A DNA stretch of 64,000 nucleotides from assembly GCF_040183065.1 (NCBI RefSeq), contig NC_091120.1:190857627-190921626 (forward strand), read 5' to 3'. The translations under genes and the position numbers were made by a program. Positions 23,452 through 34,099 of the stretch are shown one piece after another (the first letter of the stretch is position 1; each line of letters opens with the position of its first letter). This DNA is from Periplaneta americana (lineage: Eukaryota; Arthropoda; Insecta; Blattodea; Blattidae). The notes beneath the pieces are model-generated. The model saw only the letters and a program-made list of their open reading frames with translations, was not told the origin of the DNA and did not search any database.

Positions 23452-23770
23452 TTCCATACCCTAGCTGCCTGGTCTGAGGCGTCATACCTTAGTCTCGCGA
23501 TACGGAATGAACGCTGGTTCGAATCTTCATCGGAGAAGAAACTTTCTCTTCAAATTCGGCCAGTGTATGGGACCATCGGACACTGTGATGAATTTGGTGA
23601 GTTATATTGAGTAGCTAAATATGATTTCTTAAGCCACTATAACGGCCGGGAGGATCTTGCTGACCACACCTTACATAAGTACTGATTGGATGATCGTTTA
23701 CCTTAGCTGAGAGATGTGAATGTGAGGCCAACAATCGACTGGGCGACCTCGGTCCTCCATGGCTGGATGG
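23452..23770 (+). mobile_element. tRNA-derived SINE, same family as the satellite SINEs
   Basis: A diverged plus-strand relative of 9008-9318 and 10249-10558. The head has GCCTGGTCTGAGGCGTCAT and a B-box GGTTCGAATCT, then GGCCAGTGTATGGGACCA and CACTATAACGGC. Positions 23171-23451 hold a TA run and a poly-T rich stretch only. Confidence 0.7.
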
Positions 23771-23987
23771 GGTGCAAAAAAGTATTGATTGTAGAGGGTT
23801 GACAGAAGAAAACACGGAGGTTTGAAACGCATGCGGAAACAGAATTGATAATGGGTTGCAGGAAAACTACCGTATAGTAGGAAGCTCTTGAATAAAATAA
23901 TAAATTAGATGTCTTGTACAATGGTAATATTCGTTACCATATTTCTATCAATTATTTATCATTATATTCGCGAAATAGGTACTAGCA

Positions 23988-25285
23988 AATAGGGAACGTA
24001 TTCTATCCCAGAGCGTACGGCAGTGATGTCAAAGCAAGCGCATTTTTCTGACCTTGACGTCGTGCACGGGGATTAAGCGCTAGGTATGCTAGGAGGAATA
24101 CGCAGCCTGTTGGATTAAGAAAACTGGTGCACAAACTTCAAACGGAACGTGAAATTTTATGTCGTTATTTTTATATGGCTTCTTTCTGTTTGTTATTTTC
24201 TATATTGTCTGTAAAACAAAAGTACGAACACCCATTTCTTAGCCTAATATTGCAGTTGTTTTAAAGAAGGAATATTCACACAAACTCCATAATAACTACA
24301 ACTATACTGTACTAAGTGAATTAAACACATCATTCATAAAGAAAGTGTTATCCCGAAGAAATACACTGAATATGACATGATAAGTTGAGATTGATATTGA
24401 TGGTACCTTTAGCCTTGTAAAAGTGATCAAAACAATATTATAGTACAAAGAAAAGTTGTCTAGGTATATGTTTTAACTGTAACTAATATTACATAATAAA
24501 ACTCTTATCGCATTATGCTTTTAGGTGATATTGGTGCGCAATTTTCTGTTATCAGAATATTAAATTATCTCGAAATATGCTGAAGCTATAGAGCTGACGT
24601 TTTACCAACACATAAGTACATATCTTTTGTTTGTAATGTAACAGTATTTGCTTTGTTAATTCATTTCCTTACAAACATTTTTCATACCAATATTTTCAAA
24701 TATTTTAATACACTATCTTCAGTAATACGTATTTGCGATATATTAGATTTACGAAAACTTTGTTTCAGCACCTGTAAGGCTACTAAACTAACATATCTGA
24801 AAATTTCACTTTTCTCTAAAAAAGTTGAGAAAATATTCCTTTTGAATAAAAAAGCAAACTCGTGAAAAATGAACCTTAAAATTAAAACTTACATTCTTAT
24901 AATGCACTTATACTTCTCAGACAAATCTAAAAATTACCATGGATACAGTTTTAATAAGTTCTCTTCCCTTTATCCATTGTATCAGTGCTGGCCATCCCTG
25001 AATATAGCTCGGCCAAGCGGCATGTACTACCTCTTTCGTCTGTCTCTTTCCTTTCCGCTGTAAAGCGCTCAGGCTCTCCTGGGCTCTAAAGCGCGCGCTT
25101 GCTCCTATGGGCGTCAGTTGACATCACTGGCGTACGGAGATAAGGTTAGTTGTTCATAGATTATATTGGCGTGACGTCATAATTAGCGCGTGGCACAGGT
25201 ACTATGAAGATACACTTTCACCTTATCTTCGCTTCAGTTGACATTCTATTCATGATTAAAAATTAGACGTCGGAGAGTTGAAAAT
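23988..25285. repeat. Unnamed repeat R, copy split by hAT element B
   Basis: The left piece, about 23988-24020, and right piece, about 25130-25285, together match the reverse complement of 28665-28836 without interruption. For example TCCCAGAGCGTACGG plus AGATAAGGTTAG is matched by TCCCAGGGCGTACAGAGATA. The two pieces were therefore continuous before the hAT copy arrived. Confidence 0.8.
24021..25129 (-). mobile_element. Non-autonomous hAT-like element, copy B
   Basis: This is a reverse-oriented copy of 18348-19498. It starts CAGTGATGTCAAAGCAAGCG, ends GTTGACATCACTG, and has a perfect 8-bp duplication, GCGTACGG, at 24013-24020 and 25130-25137. Open frames at 24653-24865 and nearby do not resemble a transposase. 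Two copies with different perfect target sites show that the element was mobile, presumably driven by a transposase encoded elsewhere. Confidence 0.92.
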
Positions 25286-25492
25286 GCATGGTAGTGATAA
25301 ATATTGATACTACGATGGCCTTTTCTACAATTTAAATAATTAATTGTTAATTTATTTATTTGATTTATTTTTACCGGTACTGGCAGAGTTAAGGACATAA
25401 GGCCTTCTCTTCCACTCAGCTAGTATAAAAATATATATATCAAATATAAATAACATCAATACAGAAAACAATGAAGTAGTAGTAGTAGTAGT

Positions 25493-25496
25493 AGTA

Positions 25497-25530
<34 letters not shown>

Positions 25531-25540
25531 CAACAACAAC

Positions 25541-25586
<46 letters not shown>
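25493..25586. repeat. (AAT)n/(AAC)n microsatellite, left of RTE-1 derivative
   Basis: AAT and AAC triplets preceded by a TAG run from about 25476. The same AAT repeat resumes at 26370-26446 on the other side of the retrotransposon, so both may be halves of one array. Confidence 0.9.
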
Positions 25587-25591
<5 letters not shown>

Positions 25592-26367
25592 GCTTTGTGG
25601 GTCCCTATCACCACGGCACGGCGCGTCCTCAGGTTACGGATCGAGGAGACGGCCTCCAGATATGGAGGGTAGCTGCGTATATATTGAATAAGCAGCCGCG
25701 GACAGCCGATAAAGGGTGGTCCTCCAGCTTGGGGGTTGGGTGAAGGGCTAACAACCCATCACCGTAAAAAACAGCTTGTTACGAATCCATACAATAAGCC
25801 TCGGAATAGGGCTGATTCTCTGGCACGACCACAGCAAAGGAATAAGGTTATGAAAGTCATCCATTCTGCTGTCAAAAAATCTGAAAGTTAGAATTTATAA
25901 AACAGTTATATTACCGGTTGTTCTGTATGGTTGTGAAACTTGGACTCTCACTTTGAGAGAGGAACATAGGTTAAGGGTGTTTGAGAATAAGGTGCCTAGC
26001 AAAATATTTGGGGCTAAGAGGGATGATGTTACAGGAGAATGGAGAAAGTTACACAACGCAGAGCTGCACGCATTGTATTTTTCACCTGACATAATTAGGA
26101 ACATTAAATCCAGACGTTTGAGATGGGCAGGGCATGTAGTACGTATGGGCGAACCCAGAAATGCATATAGAATGTTAGTTGGGAGACCGGAAGGAAAAAG
26201 ACCTTTAGGGAGCCCGAGACGTAGATGGGAGGATAATATGAAAATGGATTTGAGGGTGTTGGGATGTAATGGTAGGGACTGGGTTAATTTTGCTCAGGAT
26301 AAGGACCGCTGTAGGGCTTATGTGAGGGCGGCAATGAACCTCCGGGTTCCTTAAAAGCCATTTGTAA

Positions 26368-26370
<3 letters not shown>
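25587..26370 (+). mobile_element. Internally deleted RTE-1 element
   Basis: The first 265 bases (GGGTCCCTATCACCACGGCA ... GTGGTCCTCCAGCTTGG ... AAGGAATAAGGTTATGA) look like the 5' untranslated leader that precedes the endonuclease-RT frame in full-length relatives. This is recalled, not searched. It is joined near 25853-25870 directly to the 3' part of the protein, [19 protein letters not shown], continuing through TLTLREEHRLRVFENKV and RPEGKRPLGSPRRRWEDN to a stop at 26354. The endonuclease and RT catalytic domains are deleted, leaving a roughly 0.8-kb element that keeps both ends. Confidence 0.75.
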
Positions 26371-26447
<77 letters not shown>

Positions 26448-27078
26448 GACAATAATAGTAAGAGCGAAATATAATGGGTTTAGTGTGTTACATGCAATTC
26501 TAGGCGTTAAAAAAGTACAATCTAGTGTTTTTCCAAATAAACTTTCAATTGTTTGTACACATATATGAAGTCTGATTAGTGTGATATGTATATAGTCGAC
26601 GATGTGTACAATGGAGGGGGTAAGGAACTGACTAATCTACTCCAGTATCTCCTGGCTTAGTTGCCTCAAGAGTGATGTCTTATCGGTGTCACTTATGAGG
26701 TTCAAACCTGTCTTCGGACAGTTGACTAAATAACATTTCAAAATTATGTTTAGCATTATGCAGATGTTTCCGTTAACTGGGCCACTTTCGATCCCCTGTA
26801 ATCGGAAAAATGGAGACCACTTCATTCGTTATGCTGAATTACTTAGGCTAACTCTTGTTTTACTACTTTCAAACCCGAATGTCAGAAAGGCTGCTTTTAG
26901 TCTTTAAAATATGATCTTTCTTCAAATATCACTTTTGTAGAATATTTATTTTTAATGTACGTATGAATTTTTCTTTATTATGTTAATCATTCCTTCGATC
27001 CAAATTGTCTTATTTGACACTGAATTGTAATTGTTTAACTCTTCGAATTACATGTAACTAATCGCATCTACATTTTGC

Positions 27079-27138
<60 letters not shown>

Positions 27139-27834
27139 TCTATTTTCTGTGCTGCTGTTATTTATGTTTGCTGTGCATTTTTATACTGGTTGAGTGGAAG
27201 AGAAGGTCTTATGATCTTGAGTCTGCCAGTGAAAATAAATGAATGAAATAAATGAAGAAATAATTTAAAATTGTAGGAAACATCATTGTAGTATCAGTCT
27301 TTATCAACAGTAATCTTACTAGACGTTTTGATTTATCTAGAGAAAATCTAAACTCGAGTGGGATTTAATTGACTATTACACGATTAGAAGAAAGTATATA
27401 AAGATTAGAAGTAACGAAGTACTCCAATACAATAAAATATTAATTGACTTACGAAAATACAACTGTCTTCAAATGTATTATTCTACCATCTCAACATTAC
27501 AAATATTACGTTAGATGCATGCTAGATGGCAGTAGTGAGCAATGCCTTCTCGTAGAGAAGTTCTCGATCTATTATACACGATGGCAATATTACTAGTCAA
27601 GAAGACTTTGTTGATTCAGTTTCATTTTTATTAAAATGCAACATTCCACTTCAATTATCCGAATCCCAGTAATCAACGTCACTTGACAGATGATTTTCAA
27701 TAAATCTTAATATTAAACAATCTCTGATACGTGACTATCCATAATATCATATAGCAGAAGCTATAACATAACCTAACTAATATACACAAGTGTTAGAAAA
27801 GTTTTAATTAACGACGATGACATAAAAAATAAAC
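26370..27834. other. Microsatellites; no gene
   Basis: (AAT)n at 26370-26446 and (TTA)n at 27081-27136 lie in otherwise featureless AT-rich DNA. Frames are under 70 codons and unrecognised. Confidence 0.6.
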
Positions 27835-28305
27835 ATGAATAATTTTAAAAGGAATAATTATTGAATGTACAATTTTCAAATTTGAATGTGGTTGGTGGTT
27901 CAATTGATGTTATATTGACGTGTGCGTAATAGAAGTGGAACTCGTTGATTTAGACCTACATGGTGTATTCAACTTATTCAGAATTTCCGAATGAATAATT
28001 TTAAAAGGAATAATTATTGAATGTACAATTTTCAAATTTGAATATGGTTGGTGGTTCAATTGATGTTATATTGGACGTGTGCGTAATAGAAGTGGAACTC
28101 GTTGATTTAGGCCTACATGGTGTATTCAACTTATTCAGAATTTCCGAATGAATAATTTTAAAAGGAATAATTATTGAATGTACAATTTTCAAATTTGAAT
28201 GTGTTTGGTGGTTCAATTGATGTTATATTGGACGTGTGCGTAATAGAAGTGGAACTCGTTGATTTAGGCCTACATGGTGTATTCAACTTATTCAGGATTT
28301 CCGAA
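27835..28305. repeat. Three tandem copies of a 156/157-bp unit
   Basis: ATGAATAATTTTAAAAGGAA occurs at 27835, 27991 and 28148, with the following 150 bases almost identical each time (GGTGGTTCAATTGATGTTAT, GAAGTGGAACTCGTTGATTT). Overlapping frames on both strands are products of the repeat. Confidence 0.95.
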
Positions 28306-28439
28306 TGGTGCTCTTCATTTATTTGTAAATCGGATTTCAGAGGATGCATAGGTATGATCAGTGATTTTTATTAATTCTTGTTCTTGAATGCCAATGCGAG
28401 TCATATTTGAAACTGCTGTGCATCGACTGGAGTGGTTTG

Positions 28440-28443
<4 letters not shown>

Positions 28444-28470
<27 letters not shown>

Positions 28471-28569
28471 TTTACGTCCAGATCAGCGCAGTTTCAAATG
28501 TTGGCAAACAAAGAAACAAATGCTAGGGACGCGATAAAATTAAACAAATGCTAGGGACGCGATAAAATT
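28444..28569. repeat. TA run and a 28-bp direct duplication
   Basis: (TA)n at about 28444-28470 is followed by two adjacent copies of a 28-base unit starting AAACAAATGCTAGGGACGCG at 28514 and 28542. Confidence 0.9.
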
Positions 28570-28664
28570 GTGCGATAAGCAGCCATGATTGGTTGAAATA
28601 CGTCCTTTCGTACCGTTTTATTGGTCAAAAGTAGTATGACGTAGTAAGAGTGTAATAGTCACTA

Positions 28665-28829
28665 TAATGCATTGTGAACAGTGTATGAAGTCCAGTTTTG
28701 AATCATGAATAGAACGTCAACTGCAGCACAAAGAAGATGCTGTGGCGTGCGTTAAATATGACATCACGTCAATATAGTCTGTGAACAGCTAACTTTATCT
28801 CTGTACGCCCTGGGACAAAATATGATCCC

Positions 28830-28836
<7 letters not shown>
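28665..28836 (-). repeat. Unnamed repeat R, uninterrupted copy (empty hAT site)
   Basis: Read on the minus strand, it runs through the position where hAT element B sits in the other copy. TCCCAGGGCGTACAGAGATA is continuous here. It therefore preserves the pre-insertion state of the target. The adjoining (AAT)n runs to 28911. Confidence 0.8.
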
Positions 28837-28913
<77 letters not shown>

Positions 28914-28944
28914 GTTTTAGCCATCTATGTGTTAAATCAATGAA

Positions 28945-29030
28945 GTAATGGCCACAGATTTTGAAGGCGTGACTTCCCGAATGCGAGTCTCAAATTCTAC
29001 CGTCTGAGCCAACTCGCTCGGTTGTGCATC
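28945..29030 (-). mobile_element. tRNA-derived SINE fragment
   Basis: On the minus strand, GAGTTGGCTCAGACGGTAGA is a good A-box region, followed by GACTCGCATTCGGGAAGTC and a degraded B-box (CCTTCAAAATCT). Only the head seems present. Confidence 0.5.
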
Positions 29031-29284
29031 ATTGTTTATGTAAATAAAAAAATGAAAATGAATGTGGTACATAAATATAAATTTGTGAATACTTACGGCG
29101 TTTTCATATTCATTCGTTCATTCATTCATTCATTCATTCATTCATTTTATTCCATAGATCTTACATGAGCAATGAAGCTTTAAGATGTGGAACAAGTCAA
29201 AATTTTACAATATTACAATTACAATTTTTACAAATGTTTACAGTTTTACAATTTAGTAATTTTCTACAATTTTGTGCAATTTTT

Positions 29285-29585
29285 TTACAATATTTTGGCG
29301 AAATGTAGTGAGATGAGGTGAGGTCCGAGGATTCGCCAAAATTTTACCAGGCATTTGCCTTTTGATTGGGGAAAACCTCGGAAAAACCCAACCAGGTAAT
29401 CAAATCAAAGGGGGGGGTGGGTAATCAAATCAAAGGGGTTGATGCCATGGACTCGCCATATACCATCCGGCTGTGGAAAACCTCGGAAGAAATCAAAGAC
29501 CAAAGGGGGATCCAACCCAAACCCGAACACAGCTCCGGATCAGCAGCCCAGCGAGTCTGCCGACTGAGCTACATCGATCGCTCTA
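29285..29585 (-). mobile_element. tRNA-derived SINE with internal duplication
   Basis: The minus-strand head GATGTAGCTCAGTCGGCAGA is tRNA-like. The body contains TTCCGAGGTTTTCC twice and a repeated TTTGATTTGATTACC segment (29395-29440), so part of the body is duplicated. The plus-strand frame at 29366-29650 is an artefact of this element. (ATTC)n at 29114-29143 lies beside it. Confidence 0.65.
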
Positions 29586-29649
29586 CTAAAAATATACAGT
29601 ACATAGCCAATCAGATTATCAAATTTACAAACGCAAACGATCAGTCATA

Positions 29650-30659
29650 AGTTGGGCTATATGTATAATACAAAACAAGTAACTTAATTAAATTTAAGGC
29701 ATAAACAATTCAACCGGTTGTGATATACAGAAATTGATAATACATATCATGCAAACTACTTCAAATTACAAACAAACAATTTATCAACAGAGCTATACAT
29801 AATCGCCCAATTCACTGCCACTCCTTGTATGATCACGATACAGGTCGTGATATTGGTGGTGGTGAAGTAGGGGAGGATATCTGTCTCATAAGCGAAAAAG
29901 ATAAAATAATAGCCAAGAAGAAACCTACCACAGTAATTCTGTTAGTTCATGAAGCCACTCGCACATTGCATCAACTGCAGCCAGTTTCCAGCGAGAATCA
30001 CAACTTCTCTGTTCTGTGAGCTTTGTTATGAAGTCAAGACCCACCAGGTCTCTTCTAATTAAGGAAGGTTACAGACGCAAGTCATTACGTGATAAGACGT
30101 TCAATTGTTCTGGTTTCGTGTCTCTTATGAAGATAAACCATCATTCTCTTCGATGTATTTAAATGAATCCTGCCACCTCCGTCTTCCCTTCCTCCGCCTC
30201 GTCGCCGATTTCTCTCGCTTTCGTTTTGTTCTCGCTGGAGAATCTCTACTTCACCTTTTCATTAATTCTTAGTGTAATTCAGCATGGAATTATGGGCGTA
30301 ACTTGATTTGTATTGGATGTAGAATCCAGCTTATTTGAGAAGACAGGTAGTTAATCAAGCTATTGCTGGTTTTACAATATCTCAGACCTTAAAATATCAA
30401 GTTAGATACAATGAATTAGATATTACGCTTCACTGTATTGATGTGCCTTTATCCATTATGTTTGCAGGAATTGTTAAACCAAACTCTGTGTCTGCTGACT
30501 ATGGTAGGCCTACTTTGTTATCGAAAGTATTACCTGATATTTCTGGCATCTATATATAAATGGATACAGAAATAAATACACTCACTCATTCAGTCGTCCT
30601 ATTCATTCCATGAATTCCATCCATTAATTATTCATTAGTTCTGTTCAGTTCACTTCAAC
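29650..30659. other. No recognised feature
   Basis: No family-like frame, terminal repeat or tRNA head was found. The CT-rich patch at 30175-30255 is unremarkable. Confidence 0.4.
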
Positions 30660-32135
30660 CATCATATATTCATTGCATTCACTTCATTATCCATTATTGC
30701 ATTTACTCCATCATCAATCCATTCATTGGATTCACTTCATCATCCATCCATTCATTGCATTAACTTCATCATCTATCATTCATTGCATTCACCTCATCAT
30801 CCATTCATTCATTGCATTAACTTCATCATCTGTCATTCAGTGCATTCATTTCATCATCCATCCATTCATAGCATTAACTTCATCATCTGTCATTAATTGC
30901 ATTCACTTCATCATCCATCCATTCATTGCATTTAACCCTTCATCATCTGTCATTAATTGCATTCACTTCATCATCTATCCATTCATTACATTCACTTCAT
31001 CATCCATCCATTCATTGTATTAACTTCATCATCTGTCATTAATTGCGTTCACTTCATCATCCATCCATTCATTGCATTAACTTCATCATCTATCATTCAT
31101 TGCATTCACTTCATCATCAATCCATTCATTGAATTGACTCCATCATCAATTCATTCATTGCTTTACTCCATCATCGTTCATTTATACATGATAGCATTCG
31201 CTCTATCCATCAATGCATTCATTACATTCACTTCATCATTATCCATTCATTGCATTTACTTCATCATTCATTCATTCATTCATTACAGTCACTTCATCAT
31301 CTATCCATTCATTGCATTTACTTCATCATTCATTCATTCATTAGTCACTTCATCATCTATCCATTCATTGCATTTACTTCATCATCTATCTATTCATTGG
31401 ATTCACTTCATCATCTATCCATTAATTGCTTTCACTTCATCATCCATCCATTCATTGCATTAACTTCATCATCTATCATTCATTGCATTCACTTCATCAT
31501 CAGTCCATTCATTGAATTGACTCCATCATCCATTCATTCATTGCTTTACTCCATCATCGTTCATTTATACATGACAGCATTCGCTCTATCCATCAATGCA
31601 TTCATTACATTCACTTCATCATCTATCTATTCATTGCATTCACTTCATCATCTATCCATTCATTGCATTTACTTCATCATTCATTCATTCATTCATTAGT
31701 CACTTCATCATCTATCCATTCATTGCATTCACTTCATCATCTATCCATTCATTGCATTCACTTCATCATTCATCCATTCATTACATTCACTTAATCATCT
31801 ATCTATTCATTGCATTCACTTCATCATCTATCCATTCATTGCATTCACTTCATCATTCATCCATTCATTACATTCACTTAATCATCTATCTATTCATTGC
31901 ATTCACTTCATCATCAGTCCATTCATTGAATTGACTCCATCATCCATTCATTACATTCACTTAATCATCTATCTATTCATTACATTCACTTCATCATCTA
32001 TCTATTCATTGCATTCACTTCATCATCTATCCATTCATTGCATTCACTTCATCATTCATCCATTCATTACATTCACTTAATCATCTACCCATTCATTGCA
32101 TTCATTCTATCTATTAATTCACTCCAATCTATTCA
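30660..32135. repeat. Minisatellite of CATTCATTGCATTCACTTCATCATC type
   Basis: About 1.5 kb of degenerate units of roughly 29-30 bases containing CATTCATTGCATTCACTTC and ATCATCTATC. Longer blocks repeat: the segment around 31070-31230 recurs almost exactly at 31450-31610, an offset near 380. The array has few stops on the plus strand, producing long frames of repeating Ile/His/Ser/Leu/Phe that are not genes. Confidence 0.95.
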
Positions 32136-32868
32136 TGCACACAAATACAGTGCACGCATGCATATAAACACCCATGAACATAGTTATGAATACACACAAA
32201 CGTGCATTATTCTGTACCCTTCCAGTCGTCTTGTGTCAACAGCCACCTTCTGTGCAATTTCCTTTTGTTACCAGCCTCTTAGTATCGGAAAGACTTTCCT
32301 TCCAAGTATTTTCTACACATTCTCTATGTGTGTAACTAAATAAGCATTTAAAAACATATAAGTTACAGAGATACGGGATATGAAATTTGTATTCTTGTTT
32401 TGGAGGCTAATTTCGTGTCCATAAAGGATTATATACGTCACATGTTATGTACTTTTGTCTTGCGACTTAAAATATGAGTTTGTTTTCCTGATAGTTCCTA
32501 CGTCTTTTGTTTCAGAATTCTTCAGTCTAACACTGGTTGAAAGGGCCACGGAGAAATATTCATGAAGGAGACGAGCGTGGCATCGGATTCTAGCTGTGAG
32601 CAAACATCCATTCCTGGAACAGATCCCAGTCCACAACTGAGATTGCCTGCAATTTGAAGACTCTACCTTAATGTCTAACTTCGTGTGGCGTAATGAGAAA
32701 ATAATAAAAAATAGAGTCGTAATATGGAGGGAAATAGCTTTCAACAGTTAGGCCTAGTTCTTCTAGAACATTAAAGGACTTAGTAACATTTTTGCATCTG
32801 TATCGGCCAAATCTCTAACGACAAAACTATGTGCAGGTTTTTTGACGTATTTAGTCGGAGTGTTTCTT

Positions 32869-32899
<31 letters not shown>

Positions 32900-33240
32900 T
32901 TGGTGAGCATGGCCAGAATTATTATGAACAGTACAGACTTTTTCTTATATATCTGTAAACAATTGTAACAGATAATATATTAATTAAATTTTCATCATGA
33001 ATGTTGAAGATTATATCGTGCACACATTGTGACTATTTCTTAAATAAATTTTACGGACAATTCGAAGTGATTATTTTGTGTGCTTCTGTACATTTGTTTC
33101 TGTTAAATAAGACGTACAACTGTGAGAAATATTATGACCATTGTGATATACCTCATAAACAGAAATTAATCAGCAAATTAGAATAGATTTTTGGATAAGA
33201 ATGGTTAGATAAGACGGTGATAGATATAATTGCTGTAATT
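32136..33240. other. No recognised feature upstream of the host exon
   Basis: About 1.1 kb including a T run at 32873-32899. Small frames (32445-32744 minus, 33001-33186 plus) are unrecognised. The end of this stretch could hold distal regulatory sequence of the SAM gene, but nothing specific can be read. Confidence 0.4.
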
Positions 33241-33484
33241 GCTAGGTCTGCGCGGAAGCACGGCTTCCGCTACTCAAGTGTTCTGCGCTTCCCTACGCGT
33301 GCTGCCATCTTGTGGCGCTCCATGCAAGTTCAAAGAGAATGTCAATATGACGGCTGGCGTGTGGAACGTTGTAGTGCCGCTCCCGGTGTGATGCTATATT
33401 ATCGTACAGCGAACACGGCGTGGTGTGCTCTCAGTGCTCCTGTATCAATGAAGAAGGCCTCTTCTTTGCTATGCGGGTGTAAAC
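33241..33484 (+). promoter_or_regulatory. Putative promoter/5' UTR of the SAM-domain gene
   Basis: Base composition changes sharply from AT-rich to CpG-containing, GC-richer sequence immediately before the start codon. It includes a short inverted repeat, GCGGAAGC/GCTTCCGC, near 33254-33272, and GCCATCTTGTGG near 33303, which resembles a YY1/Pho-type GCCAT core. No TATA box is convincing. The transcription start is not determinable from sequence alone. Confidence 0.45.
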
Positions 33485-34009
33485 ATGTCAAGCAACATCG
33501 TGGTGGAATGGCTAAGGTCCTTACACCTAGGCCAGTATGCTGAGTCGTTCATTGACAATGGTTACGACGATCTGGAAATATGTAAGCAGGTAGGCGATCC
33601 AGACTTAGATGCGATCGGAGTGTTCAACCCTTCACATCGTAACAGACTCTTACAGTCGGTTCGTACTTTGCGGGAAGAAGGGGCAGCTTCCGTGTATTTT
33701 ACTTTAGAGGAAACCGCCGCTATACACGAAGACTGTCAGTGCGATAGTTCCAGCGCGCGATCGTCTAGAACCTCATCGGGACATCAAGGTTCCTCGGACA
33801 AGGAGCAGCAGCAACAACAAGGTGTACAGCGGTGTAGCCCTGCTTCTTCTTCTGCTGATAGTGCACAAGAACTTGGGAAATACCTGGATGAATATGAGGA
33901 AGGGAAGGCGGAACTCGTGAAGATCCCGAGACTCCAGCTCAAGCTGCTGCTGAAAGATAAACTCGGTCAGGATGGCATTCGGCTCAGTTGCCAGCCCTAT
34001 TCAACCTCG
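33485..34009 (+). CDS. SAM-domain protein, SAMD5/SASH1-like, first coding exon
   Basis: This exon encodes 175 residues in phase 0. Residues 4-66 form a sterile alpha motif domain (VVEWLRSLHLGQYAESF, then GYDDLEICKQVGDPDLDAIG, then HRNRLLQSVRTLRE), a fold used for protein-protein association in signalling adaptors. Residues 80-130 are a low-complexity Ser/Gln linker with a short poly-Gln. Residues 147-168 (IPRLQLKLLLKDKLGQDGIR) match a second block that I recall in vertebrate SAMD5. SAMD5 is about this length, so only a short last exon should be missing. The ATG has AAAC before it, a good insect start context, and nothing upstream in frame looks coding. The exon ends at a strong donor; reading through adds 11 unrelated residues and a stop at 34043. 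SASH1 is the main alternative. It is the only host coding sequence I am confident of here. Confidence 0.85.
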
Positions 34010-34015
34010 GTGAGT
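34010..34015 (+). other. Splice donor of the SAM-domain exon
   Basis: CTCG|GTGAGT is a near-consensus eukaryotic 5' splice site placed exactly where homology to the SAMD5-like C-terminal block stops. I found no matching acceptor and terminal exon downstream in the window, so the intron probably extends for many kilobases. Confidence 0.75.
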
Positions 34016-34099
34016 GCTATTTTTAATAGTCTTCCAGTAGTTTGACTTTTTATGTGGGTTTAGTTAGTCTCGAAATGTGAGAGAAACGAAACAGCGTGT

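Noticed and set aside
26354..26446. CRISPR-like or regulatory array from the regular AAT/TAAG spacing
   Set aside because: It is a simple microsatellite; a CRISPR array is not expected in an animal nuclear genome and there are no spacers.
30673..31934. Several plus-strand frames of 100-170 codons
   Set aside because: They are direct translations of the CATTCA-type minisatellite, repeating the same few residues in every frame.
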